Of a stretch of DNA of 40,522 nt, positions 7,445-16,372 are shown piece by piece. The notes beneath the pieces were generated by a model, which saw only the letters and a list, made by a program, of their open reading frames with translations, was not told the origin of the DNA and searched no databases. Location of the stretch: the NCBI GenBank assembly GCA_026706445.1, contig JAPOYT010000136.1:1-40522 (forward strand), given 5' to 3'. The translations under genes were made by a program, and so were the position numbers. The stretch's first letter is position 1; the number at the start of each line of letters is the position of its first letter. The DNA comes from Chloroflexota bacterium. Lineage in GTDB: Bacteria; Chloroflexota; Anaerolineae; Aggregatilineales; Phototrophicaceae.

Positions 7445-7516
7445 ATGGCTACGATTGCTCCTTCCGCGTCTAAGTCGGCGCCTAAGTATGGCCGGCGCCA
7501 ATTGCCTGTCTACTGA
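7445..7516 (+). pseudogene. N-terminal fragment of a MalG-type ABC permease
   Basis: An AAGGAG site seven bases before the ATG starts a 23-codon frame, MATIAPSASKSAPKYGRRQL and three more residues, then TGA. The charged, membrane-free segment is like the cytoplasmic tail of the intact MalG-type permease (MATAARQTNPD...). The membrane part is gone. The intact translation signal and the adjacent MalF-type remnant support a truncated gene rather than chance. The missing C-terminal third of such a gene is found on the other strand at 17526-17818. Confidence 0.55.
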
Positions 7517-7784
7517 ACTTGCGACGCCTCCCGCTTTCAATCCGCCTTTTTCATCATCTTCGGTCAAGGAGCTGGAATCTTGAATCAAGCGCAGATTCAT
7601 TTTCATGATTTTCAATTACTGTTACAATGAAGTATCGAAATATTTCATTCGCGCATAAATGAGCGTATACCAATAAAAGGAGGAGCAAGCGACTTTTCAA
7701 CCCTAGTGTGGGATTGTATCGGATAAACGCGACCATGTGGGAATAGAGCAATGTTGCTGCGATTGTCGAGTAGAGGTTCGAATA

Positions 7785-8087
7785 ATGAATAGAGCCCTGA
7801 GCAAAAAGTCAATCGCCTTGCTGCTGGCAGCAGCCTTGCTCATCGCCATTCAGCTAAACAGCACTTCGCGTACGGTGCGATCGTCGTTGATAGAACGCGA
7901 CGCTGTAATTAGCGGAGACAATGCCGCCATCCATGTTATGCCGTCGCGGCATTCATCAACGATTAGCATTTGTTTCCGGGGACAGCGACTCATAATCCGG
8001 GAGCCGAGCATATTCGAATTCTACCGGGCGCGTTGCAATAAGGTGGACGGCTGGATCGCTCGTGACCATATCACGCTCAAGGACTAG
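7785..8087 (+). CDS. Exported protein with SH3b-like domain
   Basis: The 100-residue product starts MNRALSKKS followed by a hydrophobic stretch (IALLLAAALLIAIQL, residues 10-24) that serves as signal peptide or membrane anchor. The remainder, from about residue 40, has the rhythm of a bacterial SH3 domain: AAIHVMPSRHSSTISICFRGQ in place of the usual 'NVRSGPS...V...GxxV', and VDGWIARDHITL in place of 'GWVxxxYL'. SH3b domains bind cell wall or surface ligands. The ATG at 7785 is preferred over one 48 bases upstream because the signal peptide follows directly. No strong ribosome site is visible. It is the first of three consecutive plus-strand genes for exported or anchored proteins. Confidence 0.6.
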   Translation: MNRALSKKSIALLLAAALLIAIQLNSTSRTVRSSLIERDAVISGDNAAIHVMPSRHSSTISICFRGQRLIIREPSIFEFYRARCNKVDGWIARDHITLKD

Positions 8088-8411
8088 ACAAAAGCGGCTT
8101 GATAGCGCGTTCTGGCATCCAAATGGGCTGCTTAGTGAGGACATAGCAATGATTCATTGTCATTTTACGGCTACGCCGTTGCCTCGAACGCTATGTTTCC
8201 GTGTCTCCCCCCTTTGATGCGGAGTTCCGTCATTGGGCAGTCCATTTGCATGTCAGAAGCGCTCGAAAGCAAGGGAGAGATATTCAATCGTGTGTTGCCC
8301 GCCATTAGACCCGCTGCCATGGAGGGTCGGCTGAACGGAGGTAGATAACCGCGGCGCGCAGGGCGGCTTAGCAAGCGCTATCTGACGCCAAGGGGAGACC
8401 GCGACTAGCGC
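8088..8411. other. Non-coding gap, nothing recognised
   Basis: Short open frames here lack ribosome sites, family features or plausible composition. No repeat, RNA gene or convincing promoter was seen. Confidence 0.5.
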
Positions 8412-8882
8412 ATGTCAGAGTGGGGATTCCGGCTGGAACAGAAGTTGAAACAGAGACGCGAACATCGGGCGAGAAGATTTGGACGGCAAAAGTCATACAT
8501 GGTCAGATTGGCTGTGCTTCTTCTGGGCGCAATGTTCATTGCCGCCGTGGCTATTTCAGCAGCCAACAGACATGTCGATTGGAGCGAACCATGTTCCGCG
8601 TTCGAATTCAAGAGCGCAAGGTCCGGCGAGCGTTTCGAACCATTCCATGTCGCGCTTACTCAAGGTCTGTATAGCCGAGCCGATCTTAGAAGACTCCGAA
8701 AGACAGTTTGGGAGGATTTGCCATTGTGCCGAGAGCTGGTTGAGTTTGCCTCGCATTCGCTGCAACTCTACAACGATCTGCTGTTAGTTGATGCCGTGCC
8801 AGAGATCGGTGACAGCGTCCTCGATCGTAAAGAATACGATCGCTGGTACAAGTTGTTTCTTCGCATACACAAGCAGTTCTAA
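8412..8882 (+). CDS. Single-pass membrane-anchored protein of unknown function
   Basis: The 156-residue product begins with a very basic cytoplasmic segment (EQKLKQRREHRARRFGRQK) and one membrane helix (MVRLAVLLLGAMFIAAVAISAA, about residues 30-51). An external domain of about 105 residues follows, with two cysteines (in SEPCSAF and LPLCREL) that could form a disulphide. The external part is mixed helical and ends DRKEYDRWYKLFLRIHKQF. I do not recognise a family. The start is uncertain: the ATG at 8412 has only a distant GGGGAG, and an internal ATG at 8499 would remove the basic tail. It lies between the SH3b-like and beta-helix surface proteins on the same strand, so a cell-envelope role is plausible. 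Confidence 0.55.
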   Translation: MSEWGFRLEQKLKQRREHRARRFGRQKSYMVRLAVLLLGAMFIAAVAISAANRHVDWSEPCSAFEFKSARSGERFEPFHVALTQGLYSRADLRRLRKTVWEDLPLCRELVEFASHSLQLYNDLLLVDAVPEIGDSVLDRKEYDRWYKLFLRIHKQF

Positions 8883-9175
8883 GGCTGGGCTTGGCATGCA
8901 ATCAGTTCATGGAGCAAACGATTGATCGCTATGGAGCAGAAGGTAATGGTAGGACCTGGGCTTCAAAGGCTCGGTAACACAGGTTCACATAATGTGAATG
9001 TATTTCGTGATCCTGTTCCGGCGCATAAAGAGCGAGCGGACAAAAGCTCCCCGTTGATGGACGCGCGCGCGCTCGCCTTTCCTCAGCAGTCTAAACCTGT
9101 TATCCAAATCCGAAATCTTTCGCGCCGAAATTGCTTCTTCGGCAGATGGCTAATTCAAAAAGAATGGAGACAAGC

Positions 9176-12031
9176 ATGAGACTTATGTCGCTGAAGAGTT
9201 ATCTGGAGTTAGCAGCGCTATCTGTCTTGAGACCTAAGGCGGATGGCCACGTGTGTGTGCAGCGCGCCAGCCTCTCGTTCCGAATCCTCGCGCTGCTCTG
9301 CCCGTTGATGCTTTTCGCCGCGACGCAAAGTCCTGTCGTAGCGCAGACGCCCGCGCTTGCAGCGCCGACCGATTTGGCGGCGAGCGTCAGCGCTGAGGGC
9401 GTCACGCTGCGTTGGACGGCACCGGTTAGAACAGTGGACGGCTATGAAATCCTGCGCCAGCGTCCGGCGCAAGGGGAAACCGAGCTAGCGACCCTGGTGG
9501 ATAACACCGGCAGCAGCCTAACCAGCTATACCGATACCAGCGCCACTACGCTTGGCGAACGGTATATCTTTGGGGTCAAGACCATTCGCGGCAATGATCG
9601 GAGCGATCAGTCGCAAACAGTAGAGGTAGACTTTCCCGCGACTGCGCCGCCGCCTGTCACGGTAACGGTAAGTTGTGAGATAGTGCCCGGCGACAACCAC
9701 AACATTCTGCACTGCGCAGCGAGCGCCGGCGATCGGGAAATATCATCTGCGGTATGGACCCCCAGTTTCGAGGCTCAATACCGGCAAACAACTGAAGTGC
9801 CGACAGCCCACTGGGTTATCGCCGATGAATACTGCGGCGAGAGCACAGATATAGAGGTCGACGCCTCTGTAGACGATTTGACGCCGCCGACGGCTGTGAC
9901 GACGATCATGCTTACGTGCCCCCCGGCGCCATCCGACAGCTTAACCGTAAGCTGTGAAAACCTGATCGAAAACGGCGAGCACGTCCTTAGCTGCGAGCTG
10001 AGCGGCGGCGATCAAACGGTTGATTCCGCTCAATGGACACCCAGCTTCAATGCTGAATCCGCTCAAACGAGGGAAGGGGCGGATGCGACGGCAGCGAAAT
10101 GGGTCGTCAGCGCGGAGCACTGTGGACAGACCACCACGGTAGCGGTGGTTCCAACGGCTGGCGATACGGTTCTGGCGACGGTTGAGACGGCGCACCCGCT
10201 TCCCTGTGTCATCAGAGTTGACGATAACTGCAGCTTGGCAAACGCGATCCGCTCCGCCAACGGCAACGCCCAGATCGAAGAGAGCGGCGACAGAGACGGC
10301 AATGATGATTGCGAGGCTGGCGGCGATCCGGATGATACCGCGACCCCGCCCGCCACTGGCGACGACATCATCCTGCTGAAGAAGAATGTTACTCTAGCGG
10401 CGGATTTGCCGTCCATAACGAGCCGAGTTCAGCTTGAGGGCAAGGGCCGCACGATCTCCGGCGATACCAATCATCGCGTGATCATGGTGGTAAACGGACA
10501 CTTGAGCGTCAATGATTTGACCATAAGCAAAGGTTTGGCGGCGACTGTGGGCGGCGGCATCTATGTCAACAGCGGGTCATTGAGCGTCAACGACAGCGTG
10601 ATCAAGGATAGCAAAGCCAACGACATCGGCGGCGGCATCTACGCCATTGACAGCGATGTAGATATTGTCGACAGCGAGTTCAGCGGCAACATGACGGTAA
10701 AAAGCCACGGCGGCGGCGTCTACTTCATCAGTTCTACCGGCTTGAACACGCTGGACATCGTTGGCGCCACCTTCAAGAACAACATGGCTACTGAAGACGG
10801 CGGCGCACTGAAAACCGCGGGCGGAATCGCGACCATCAACAAGAGCGCCTTTGTCGAAAACCAGGCTGACGAAGGCGGCGCTATCGAAAGCAGCCAAACC
10901 ACCCTTGACATCACGAACAGCACTTTTAGCCGCAACAACGCCAGAGAAGGCGGCGGGCTGAGTTCGTTTAGTTCTTTCGTGACGCTCACACACACGACTT
11001 GGGCTTACAATTCGGCGGACGAACAAGGCGGCGGCATCGCCATAATCGGCTGGACGGGCAATTTGAAGATGCGCAACACTTTGATTACCAACAGCGCAAA
11101 CGGCGGCGATTGCCACAGCGGTCCCAATCCCAACATCATTATCCAGTTCACCGGCAACTTCATCCAAGACGGGTCTTGCACGCCAGAACCAGCCGAAAGT
11201 CAAGCAGCGCCGTCCGATAGCGATGAGATCACAGCGCAGGCTCAGCAAGTGGTGGTCGCAGTGGCGCAATTGACCCCTGGCGATGATGCCAGGATTAATG
11301 AAGAACTCACTGGCGACCCGCCGCATCATCAGCTTCTGTCGACAAGCCCGGCGATTGACGCCGCCAATCCGATGTACTGTTTGCTTGACGATCAGCCCGA
11401 CACCGCCCGTCCGCAGTTCGGGAATTGTGACATCGGCGCATACGAGTATCCGAAACCTGCAGCTCCCCCGCCCACCCCAGAACCGCCTGATCCGCCGCCT
11501 CCTGAAAATACGCCGCCTCCACCGCCGCCAACACCTGAGCCGCCGCCCAACATTTGCCCGGTGGACGACCGTATCATGGTGCGGTCGCCTGACGACGATT
11601 TGCAATGCGCGGAGATTGACACGATCTCGCTCGACAAACATCCGGCGCTGGAAGGGGCGAGGCTTGCGATGAGGTTATGGCGATCCGGTGGGGACTGTAC
11701 CCACGTCGTCGCTGAGGGCGAAAACCTGTTTCGCTTGGCGATCCGATACGACACCACGGTGGAAGTCCTTAGACGTCACAATAATCTCGAGACGAATCAA
11801 CTGCTGTCCGTTGGTCAGATGCTGCTGCTGCCTTCTTGCGAGTCAGACGATATATTCTTTGCTCCAGGAACGGAAGTCTGCTTCGCGCTGCCAGGCGGGA
11901 CTGTTTTCATCGACACTTCTACGCCTGAACGAACCGTACATGCGCTCGAGACTTATGTAAGCGGGGGTTTGACCTGCGGCCGGATCAACCGACCGGGCGT
12001 CGTCGTGCTGGTCGCGAGCGGCTCCAGTTAA
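9176..12031 (+). CDS. Large secreted surface protein: FN3, duplicated Cys modules, beta-helix, LysM
   Basis: The 951-residue exported protein has an unusual domain string. A long basic leader with a late hydrophobic core (about 35-50) gives a signal peptide cut near VVAQ (57). A fibronectin type III-like domain follows (about 60-155). Next are two copies of a roughly 90-residue module (about 163-235 and 255-325), each with paired cysteines and WTPSF...W(V)...CG. A CSLANAIRSAN motif typical of the start of beta-helix adhesins is at about 352, and a right-handed beta-helix with repeated GGGIY/GGAL turns spans 395-650. A 'SPAIDAAN...CDIGAYEY' cap is at about 724-757, then a proline-rich linker (760-792), a LysM domain (THVVAEGENLFRLAIRY...LLSVGQMLLLPS, about 842-887) and a Cys-containing tail. 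The ATG at 9176 has GGAG at ideal spacing. The composition suggests a wall-bound adhesin or carbohydrate-binding surface protein. Enzymatic activity, for example polysaccharide lyase, is not evident. Confidence 0.88.
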   Translation: MRLMSLKSYLELAALSVLRPKADGHVCVQRASLSFRILALLCPLMLFAATQSPVVAQTPALAAPTDLAASVSAEGVTLRWTAPVRTVDGYEILRQRPAQGETELATLVDNTGSSLTSYTDTSATTLGERYIFGVKTIRGNDRSDQSQTVEVDFPATAPPPVTVTVSCEIVPGDNHNILHCAASAGDREISSAVWTPSFEAQYRQTTEVPTAHWVIADEYCGESTDIEVDASVDDLTPPTAVTTIMLTCPPAPSDSLTVSCENLIENGEHVLSCELSGGDQTVDSAQWTPSFNAESAQTREGADATAAKWVVSAEHCGQTTTVAVVPTAGDTVLATVETAHPLPCVIRVDDNCSLANAIRSANGNAQIEESGDRDGNDDCEAGGDPDDTATPPATGDDIILLKKNVTLAADLPSITSRVQLEGKGRTISGDTNHRVIMVVNGHLSVNDLTISKGLAATVGGGIYVNSGSLSVNDSVIKDSKANDIGGGIYAIDSDVDIVDSEFSGNMTVKSHGGGVYFISSTGLNTLDIVGATFKNNMATEDGGALKTAGGIATINKSAFVENQADEGGAIESSQTTLDITNSTFSRNNAREGGGLSSFSSFVTLTHTTWAYNSADEQGGGIAIIGWTGNLKMRNTLITNSANGGDCHSGPNPNIIIQFTGNFIQDGSCTPEPAESQAAPSDSDEITAQAQQVVVAVAQLTPGDDARINEELTGDPPHHQLLSTSPAIDAANPMYCLLDDQPDTARPQFGNCDIGAYEYPKPAAPPPTPEPPDPPPPENTPPPPPPTPEPPPNICPVDDRIMVRSPDDDLQCAEIDTISLDKHPALEGARLAMRLWRSGGDCTHVVAEGENLFRLAIRYDTTVEVLRRHNNLETNQLLSVGQMLLLPSCESDDIFFAPGTEVCFALPGGTVFIDTSTPERTVHALETYVSGGLTCGRINRPGVVVLVASGSS

Positions 12032-12050
12032 GCAACACCGAAGAGTAAGC

Positions 12051-12073
12051 GAGGGGGCGAGGCATCGCCCCTC
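12051..12073 (+). terminator. Hairpin after the surface-protein gene
   Basis: Arms GAGGGGGCGA and TCGCCCCTC (one bulged G) around GGCA lie 20 bases after the stop codon. There is no T-run. It also resembles the GGGCGA...TCGCCCC palindromes at 2316 and 6741, so it may be a degenerate member of that family. Confidence 0.4.
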
Positions 12074-12112
12074 TATGTCCACGATGACCTAGGTGTTGAT
12101 GAAAAGCTTCTT

Positions 12113-12133
12113 GGCCGGCCGACGCGGCCGGTC
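12113..12133 (+). terminator. Second GC-rich hairpin downstream of the surface-protein gene
   Basis: An eight-base stem (core CCGGCC/GGCCGG) has a five-base loop and no T tail. With the hairpin 40 bases upstream it could stop or stabilise the 3' end of the long message. Confidence 0.35.
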
Positions 12134-12427
12134 ACGTTGATTACATTGGATCGCTGGCGGAATCGTTACCGCCGCCGTCCCCTAGTTTCCCGCGCCCTCC
12201 CCATTGCTTGCGCATTTTGCTGGTCATGAAAATCGGCGTGATCGCGCAAATGCCGGATTCCAATGCGGAATGCGCGATGGTTTCGGGCGGCTTGGCCGCG
12301 ATGCTACAGAAACTGCGCCTGGCCCCACCGCGATGATCGCGCGAACCAATGTCTGTGATTCAGCTAGCGAAAATGGTAAAGTTTGGGTTCTGCCCTTGAG
12401 TAGACTTTAGTATTAGAGGAGTCAAAA
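12134..12427. other. Intergenic stretch with a possible gene remnant
   Basis: A 35-codon frame at 12226-12333 begins MKIGVIAQMPDSNAE, which has the look of an enzyme N-terminus but stops early and has no ribosome site. It may be a remnant of another isomerase-like gene. No clear promoter for the gene at 12428 was identified, although its ribosome site AGGAG is good. Confidence 0.3.
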
Positions 12428-13291
12428 ATGGTACGGGCTGGATTATCGAGTTTTTCGCTACATCTTCCGGATGCCTTGGGCGATCCATGGTTTGAATTGG
12501 ACGAAGGACACAAGAGCGTCTCCGGGTCATTTCGGGGGACGCCAACTCTCGACCTGTTGGATTTCCCGAGCGCGGTCGCCGCGCTGGGAATCAACTGCGT
12601 CGATCTTTGCATTCAGCATATCCCTACTATTGAGGCGGGCTACCTGGAGGAATTGCGCTCCGCATTCGAAGCGGCGGATGTGGAATTGTATCAACTGCTG
12701 ATCGATATCGGCGAAATGGCGAGCGCGGATCCGCAGCTGCGCAGCGCCAGCATCGCGCTGACCAAGCGCTGGACGGAAATCGCGGCGGAGTTGGGCTCCG
12801 CCGGCGTCCGCTATGTCCCGGGCGACAGCAAGCCCAATAGTGAGAACATCAGCGCCTGCGGCCAAGCCTTTCGGGAACTTTATGACCATAGTCTGCGGTG
12901 CGGGGTGGAGCCGGCTACCGAGAATTACAAAGTCTTCAATAGCGAAGCGGATGACTTATTGCAGGTTCTGGATATTGCCGAGCGTGACTATGGCTTAGTC
13001 GCTGATTTCGGCAATGCGAAGGGTCCCGGCAAATACGATACATTGTCCAAGCTAATGCCGCGCGCGACCGCCATTCACCAGTGGGTGATGATCGACGACG
13101 AAGGCAGGATCAATATGCAAGACTCCAAGCGCTGTTTGCAAATGGCGCGCGATAACAATTTTGATGGACCGGTGATGCTCTTGGGCGGGCATCCTTATCA
13201 TCAATACAAGGACACACGCGAACTTGCGGTTGCCGTTGACGAACTGCGCGGCGAAGTGCAGTCGGTATTTGGCGACGATTTCCTAGGTTGA
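12428..13291 (+). CDS. Sugar phosphate isomerase/epimerase-like TIM-barrel protein
   Basis: The 287-residue protein of the xylose isomerase-like TIM-barrel family starts at an ATG with AGGAG nine bases upstream. Recognisable strands and loops include VAALGINCVDLCIQHIP (first barrel turns), AELGSAGVRYVPGD, VEPATENYKVFNS (the metal Glu of the family in 'ENY') and LVADFGNAKG, replacing the common 'D.gH/N'. Near the end are AIHQWVMIDDEG, where other members carry HxKD, and FDGPVMLLGGHPYHQY. The HxKD box is altered and one expected metal ligand is not obvious, so the reaction may differ from a classical epimerase. It is 174 bases upstream of the monooxygenase gene on the same strand. Whether they share a message is unclear. 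Confidence 0.75.
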   Translation: MVRAGLSSFSLHLPDALGDPWFELDEGHKSVSGSFRGTPTLDLLDFPSAVAALGINCVDLCIQHIPTIEAGYLEELRSAFEAADVELYQLLIDIGEMASADPQLRSASIALTKRWTEIAAELGSAGVRYVPGDSKPNSENISACGQAFRELYDHSLRCGVEPATENYKVFNSEADDLLQVLDIAERDYGLVADFGNAKGPGKYDTLSKLMPRATAIHQWVMIDDEGRINMQDSKRCLQMARDNNFDGPVMLLGGHPYHQYKDTRELAVAVDELRGEVQSVFGDDFLG

Positions 13292-13465
13292 CTAAAGCCA
13301 GCAGGCTGTAATGGAAGATGAACAATCCGCCCGGGGACAGGCGAGCGCTCTGCGGAACCGTCGCGCTTGCGCAGCGCCAACCGTCTTTTGGGCGAGCCCA
13401 TCAAGGGGCGGATTCAAAGGCCTTGGAGGCGCGCTAGAGCATCAATCCATTCAGGAAATACAAAT

Positions 13466-15064
13466 ATGAAAGCTGCCGACAGATTCGATGTCATTATCGT
13501 GGGAGCCGGCATATCCGGGCTATATATGCTGCATCGCGCGCGCCAGCTGGGTTTGTCGGCGCGCGCGCTCGAGATGGGCGGCGATCTCGGCGGTACCTGG
13601 TATTGGAATCGTTATCCGGGCGCGCGCTGCGATACGGACACGATGGAGTATTCTTACAGCTTTGACGAAGATCTCCAGCAGGAATGGGAATGGCCCGAAC
13701 GATATCCGACCCAGCCGGAGATCCTGGCCTACCTCAATCACGTTGCCGATCGCTTTGACCTGCGGCGCGATATCACCTTCAGCACTAAGGTCGAAGCGGC
13801 GAACTTTCACGAAGCGACCAGCCGTTGGCATATACGCGCCGATGACGGAGCAGAGCTTAGCGCCCAGTTTCTCGTCATGGCGACGGGCAGCATATCGGCG
13901 CCCAACATGCCGGCCATTGAGGGGATGGATAGCTTCAGCGGACCGATCTACCACACGGCGCGCTTTCCCCATGAGGGGGTCGACTTCAGCGGGCTGCGAG
14001 TGGGCGTTGTCGGCACCGGATCGTCGGCGGTGCAGGCGATCCCGGTTATCGCCGAGCAGGCAAAGCATTTGACGGTTTTTCAGCGCTCCGCCCAATGGTC
14101 GACGCCGGCGCGCAATCGTCCGGTCGATCCCGCTGTTGTAGCCGCGATCAAAGCCGATTACCCGGGCTTCCGCGCCCGCAATCGATTGCAGCCCTCAGGT
14201 CAATTGTCGCATATCCCGGGCAACGACTTTTCTGCCTTGTCGGTGGACGAAGACGAGCAGCGGCGAATCTTCGAGGAGCGCTGGCAGCTTGGGGGATTCT
14301 CCTTTTACGGCAGCTTCAACGACATTCAAATGAATCCCGACAGCAACAAGGCGACGGCCGATTTTGTGCGGAGGAAGATCCAGGAAATCGTAGAGGATCC
14401 GCAGGTCGCGGAAATGCTCAGCCCCGATTATACGATTCATTGCAAGCGCCCGGTGCTCGACAGCGGTTATTTCGAGACTTTCAATCGGTCGAATGTGCTG
14501 CTGGCGGATATCAGCGCCGCGCCCATTCAAGCGATCACCCCAGATGGAATCACAACAAGCGACGCTGACTACGACCTCGACATCATCATCTTCGCCACCG
14601 GTTTCGACGCCATGACCGGCGCCCTACTCAAGATTGATATCCGCGGGCGCGATGGACTGACCCTGCGCGAGAAATGGATGGCCGGTCCGGTGAATTACCT
14701 GGGCTTGCAAGTCTCCGGTTTCCCCAACCTGTTTACGATTACAGGACCGGGCAGTCCGTCGGTGCTGACCAATATGATGGTGGCGATTGAGCAGCACGTC
14801 GAATGGGTCAGCGATTGCATCGGCTTTATGGTAGAGCGAAATCATGCCTGTATTGAGGCGACCGAAGCGGCGCAGGCAGCCTGGGTCGCCCATGTGAATG
14901 AGGTGGCGGGCAAAACGCTGCAAGTGACCTGCAATTCCTGGTATTTGGGCGCCAATATCCCCGGCAAACCGCGTGTATTCATGCCCTTGCCCGGCTTCCC
15001 GCCTTATGTCGAAAAGTGCAACGAAGTGGCAGCCAAGGGTTATGAGGGCTTTATGCTGTCATAA
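13466..15064 (+). CDS. Flavin-dependent monooxygenase, type I Baeyer-Villiger-like
   Basis: The 532-residue protein has an FAD Rossmann motif VGAGISG (13-18), the GGDLGGTWYWNRYPGARCDTDT segment typical of cyclohexanone/phenylacetone monooxygenases (38-59), and an NADPH Rossmann motif VVGTGSSAVQ (181-190). Between them is a Baeyer-Villiger fingerprint in the form F-S-G-P-I-Y-H-T-A-R-F-P (157-168); the usual Trp after HTxx is Phe here. ATG start at 13466 has AGGA ten bases upstream; the longer frame is not family-like. Such enzymes insert one oxygen next to a ketone to give an ester or lactone using FAD, NADPH and O2. The serine hydrolase gene follows 18 bases later, as expected if the ester product is then opened. 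The true ketone is unknown. Oxygen use implies at least facultative aerobic life. Confidence 0.9.
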   Translation: MKAADRFDVIIVGAGISGLYMLHRARQLGLSARALEMGGDLGGTWYWNRYPGARCDTDTMEYSYSFDEDLQQEWEWPERYPTQPEILAYLNHVADRFDLRRDITFSTKVEAANFHEATSRWHIRADDGAELSAQFLVMATGSISAPNMPAIEGMDSFSGPIYHTARFPHEGVDFSGLRVGVVGTGSSAVQAIPVIAEQAKHLTVFQRSAQWSTPARNRPVDPAVVAAIKADYPGFRARNRLQPSGQLSHIPGNDFSALSVDEDEQRRIFEERWQLGGFSFYGSFNDIQMNPDSNKATADFVRRKIQEIVEDPQVAEMLSPDYTIHCKRPVLDSGYFETFNRSNVLLADISAAPIQAITPDGITTSDADYDLDIIIFATGFDAMTGALLKIDIRGRDGLTLREKWMAGPVNYLGLQVSGFPNLFTITGPGSPSVLTNMMVAIEQHVEWVSDCIGFMVERNHACIEATEAAQAAWVAHVNEVAGKTLQVTCNSWYLGANIPGKPRVFMPLPGFPPYVEKCNEVAAKGYEGFMLS

Positions 15065-15082
15065 CAACGGGGGCATTTTAAC

Positions 15083-16372
15083 ATGATCGAATTGACGCGC
15101 CCGGAAACGGTAGGACTTTCGGCGGACCGTTTGGGGCGAATCGCCGCGCGCTTCAACCGCTACGTCGATGAGGGCAAGATACCCGGTTACCTCGCGCTCA
15201 TTGCCCGGCGCGGGAAAGCGGCTTATCTGCATCGCTACGGCTTGCGCGATGTCGAAGCCGGGTTGCCCGTCGAAGAAGATACCATCTTCCGCATCTATTC
15301 AATGAGCAAGCCAATCACCTCGGTTGCTGTGCTGACCTTGTACGAGCGGAGCCGGCTCCACTTGGATGATCCGGCGTCTGAATATATTCCGGGTTTTCGA
15401 GAGCTGGCGGTCTTTGAGTCCGGCGATGAGCATAGCTGGCGGACGGTCCCGGCCGAGCGTGAGATGACCATCCGCGATTTGCTGACCCATACATCTGGCT
15501 TAACCTACGGCCACATGCGCGCCCATCCCATTGACGCGATGTATCGTCAGCGCAAGTTTTTCGAAGACGCGGAGATGACGCTGGCGGATTTCGCCGCGGG
15601 GCTGAGCGAGCTGCCCCTGCTCTTTTCGCCGGGGACGCGCTGGAGCTACAGCGTCGCCACCGATGTATTGGGATACATCATTGAAATTGTCTCGGGCAAA
15701 AGCCTCGATCAATACTTCGCCGACGAGATCCTGGCGCCGCTGGGCATGGTGGATACCGCGTTTTCGATAGCGCCGGAAAAGGCCGAGCGCTTCGCCGCCA
15801 ATTACGAATGCGCGTGCGATGGCTTCCGACTCATCGATAAGCCGGGCGAAAGCGCTTACTTAAGGCAGCCGAAGTTGCCATCGGGCGGCGGCGGTCTGAT
15901 CTCTACTGCGAGCGATTATCTGCGCTTCGCTCAGATGCTGCTCAACAAGGGCGAACTCGATGGCGCGCGCGTCTTGGGACGGCGGACGGTCGAGCTCATG
16001 ACCAGCAATCATCTGCCGGGGGGATGCGATCTCGCGAATATGGGTTACGCGCTTTACAGCGATACGCGGTCTAAAGGCGTTGGCATGGGCTTGGGCGCGC
16101 GGCATAATTTGCGCCGGGGCGGCATCCGCACGGAGACGCGTCATGAGGGCGTCGGCTTTGGATTGGGCGGTTCGGTTATGCTTGATCCGGCGGCGGCGCA
16201 GATTCTGACTTCACCGGGCGAATTCGCCTGGGGCGGCGCGGCCAGCACCTTTTTTTGGATTGATCCGCGCGAGGAAATGACCGCAATCTTTCTGACGCAG
16301 TTGATGCCTTCTTCCTCCTACCCCATCCGGCGCGAACTGCGCGTGTTGGCGAATCAGGCGATAGTCGAGTGA
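15083..16372 (+). CDS. Beta-lactamase-fold serine hydrolase (family VIII esterase-like)
   Basis: The 429-residue protein of the class C beta-lactamase/DD-peptidase-like fold has the nucleophile motif SMSK (Ser73, Lys76), Tyr189 in WSYSV as the second catalytic motif, and a C-terminal WGGAASTFFWIDP segment standing for the KTG/HxG box. There is no signal peptide, so it is probably cytoplasmic and more likely an esterase or lactonase than a beta-lactamase. It starts 18 bases after the monooxygenase stop behind a G-rich site. The pair monooxygenase-hydrolase resembles catabolic cassettes in which a Baeyer-Villiger ester or lactone is hydrolysed next. Its stop overlaps the GTG start of a truncated SDR gene (GTGA), suggesting the three were once one operon. 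Confidence 0.87.
   Translation: MIELTRPETVGLSADRLGRIAARFNRYVDEGKIPGYLALIARRGKAAYLHRYGLRDVEAGLPVEEDTIFRIYSMSKPITSVAVLTLYERSRLHLDDPASEYIPGFRELAVFESGDEHSWRTVPAEREMTIRDLLTHTSGLTYGHMRAHPIDAMYRQRKFFEDAEMTLADFAAGLSELPLLFSPGTRWSYSVATDVLGYIIEIVSGKSLDQYFADEILAPLGMVDTAFSIAPEKAERFAANYECACDGFRLIDKPGESAYLRQPKLPSGGGGLISTASDYLRFAQMLLNKGELDGARVLGRRTVELMTSNHLPGGCDLANMGYALYSDTRSKGVGMGLGARHNLRRGGIRTETRHEGVGFGLGGSVMLDPAAAQILTSPGEFAWGGAASTFFWIDPREEMTAIFLTQLMPSSSYPIRRELRVLANQAIVE

Noticed and set aside
8157-8348. 63-codon frame in the gap after the SH3b-like gene
   Set aside because: No ribosome site, no hydrophobic or domain pattern, and a competing antisense frame of equal length.
8922-9179. 85-codon frame just before the surface-protein gene
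   Set aside because: It overlaps the ribosome site and start of the real gene in another frame, and its composition is not protein-like.
10577-11641. 354-codon open frame antisense to the beta-helix region
   Set aside because: It is a by-product of the repetitive Gly-rich coding sequence; Arg-rich low-complexity start and no ribosome site.
15083-16372. Antibiotic-resistance beta-lactamase
   Set aside because: No signal peptide, the SMSK/YSV motifs are those of family VIII-type esterases, and the gene is coupled to a monooxygenase.
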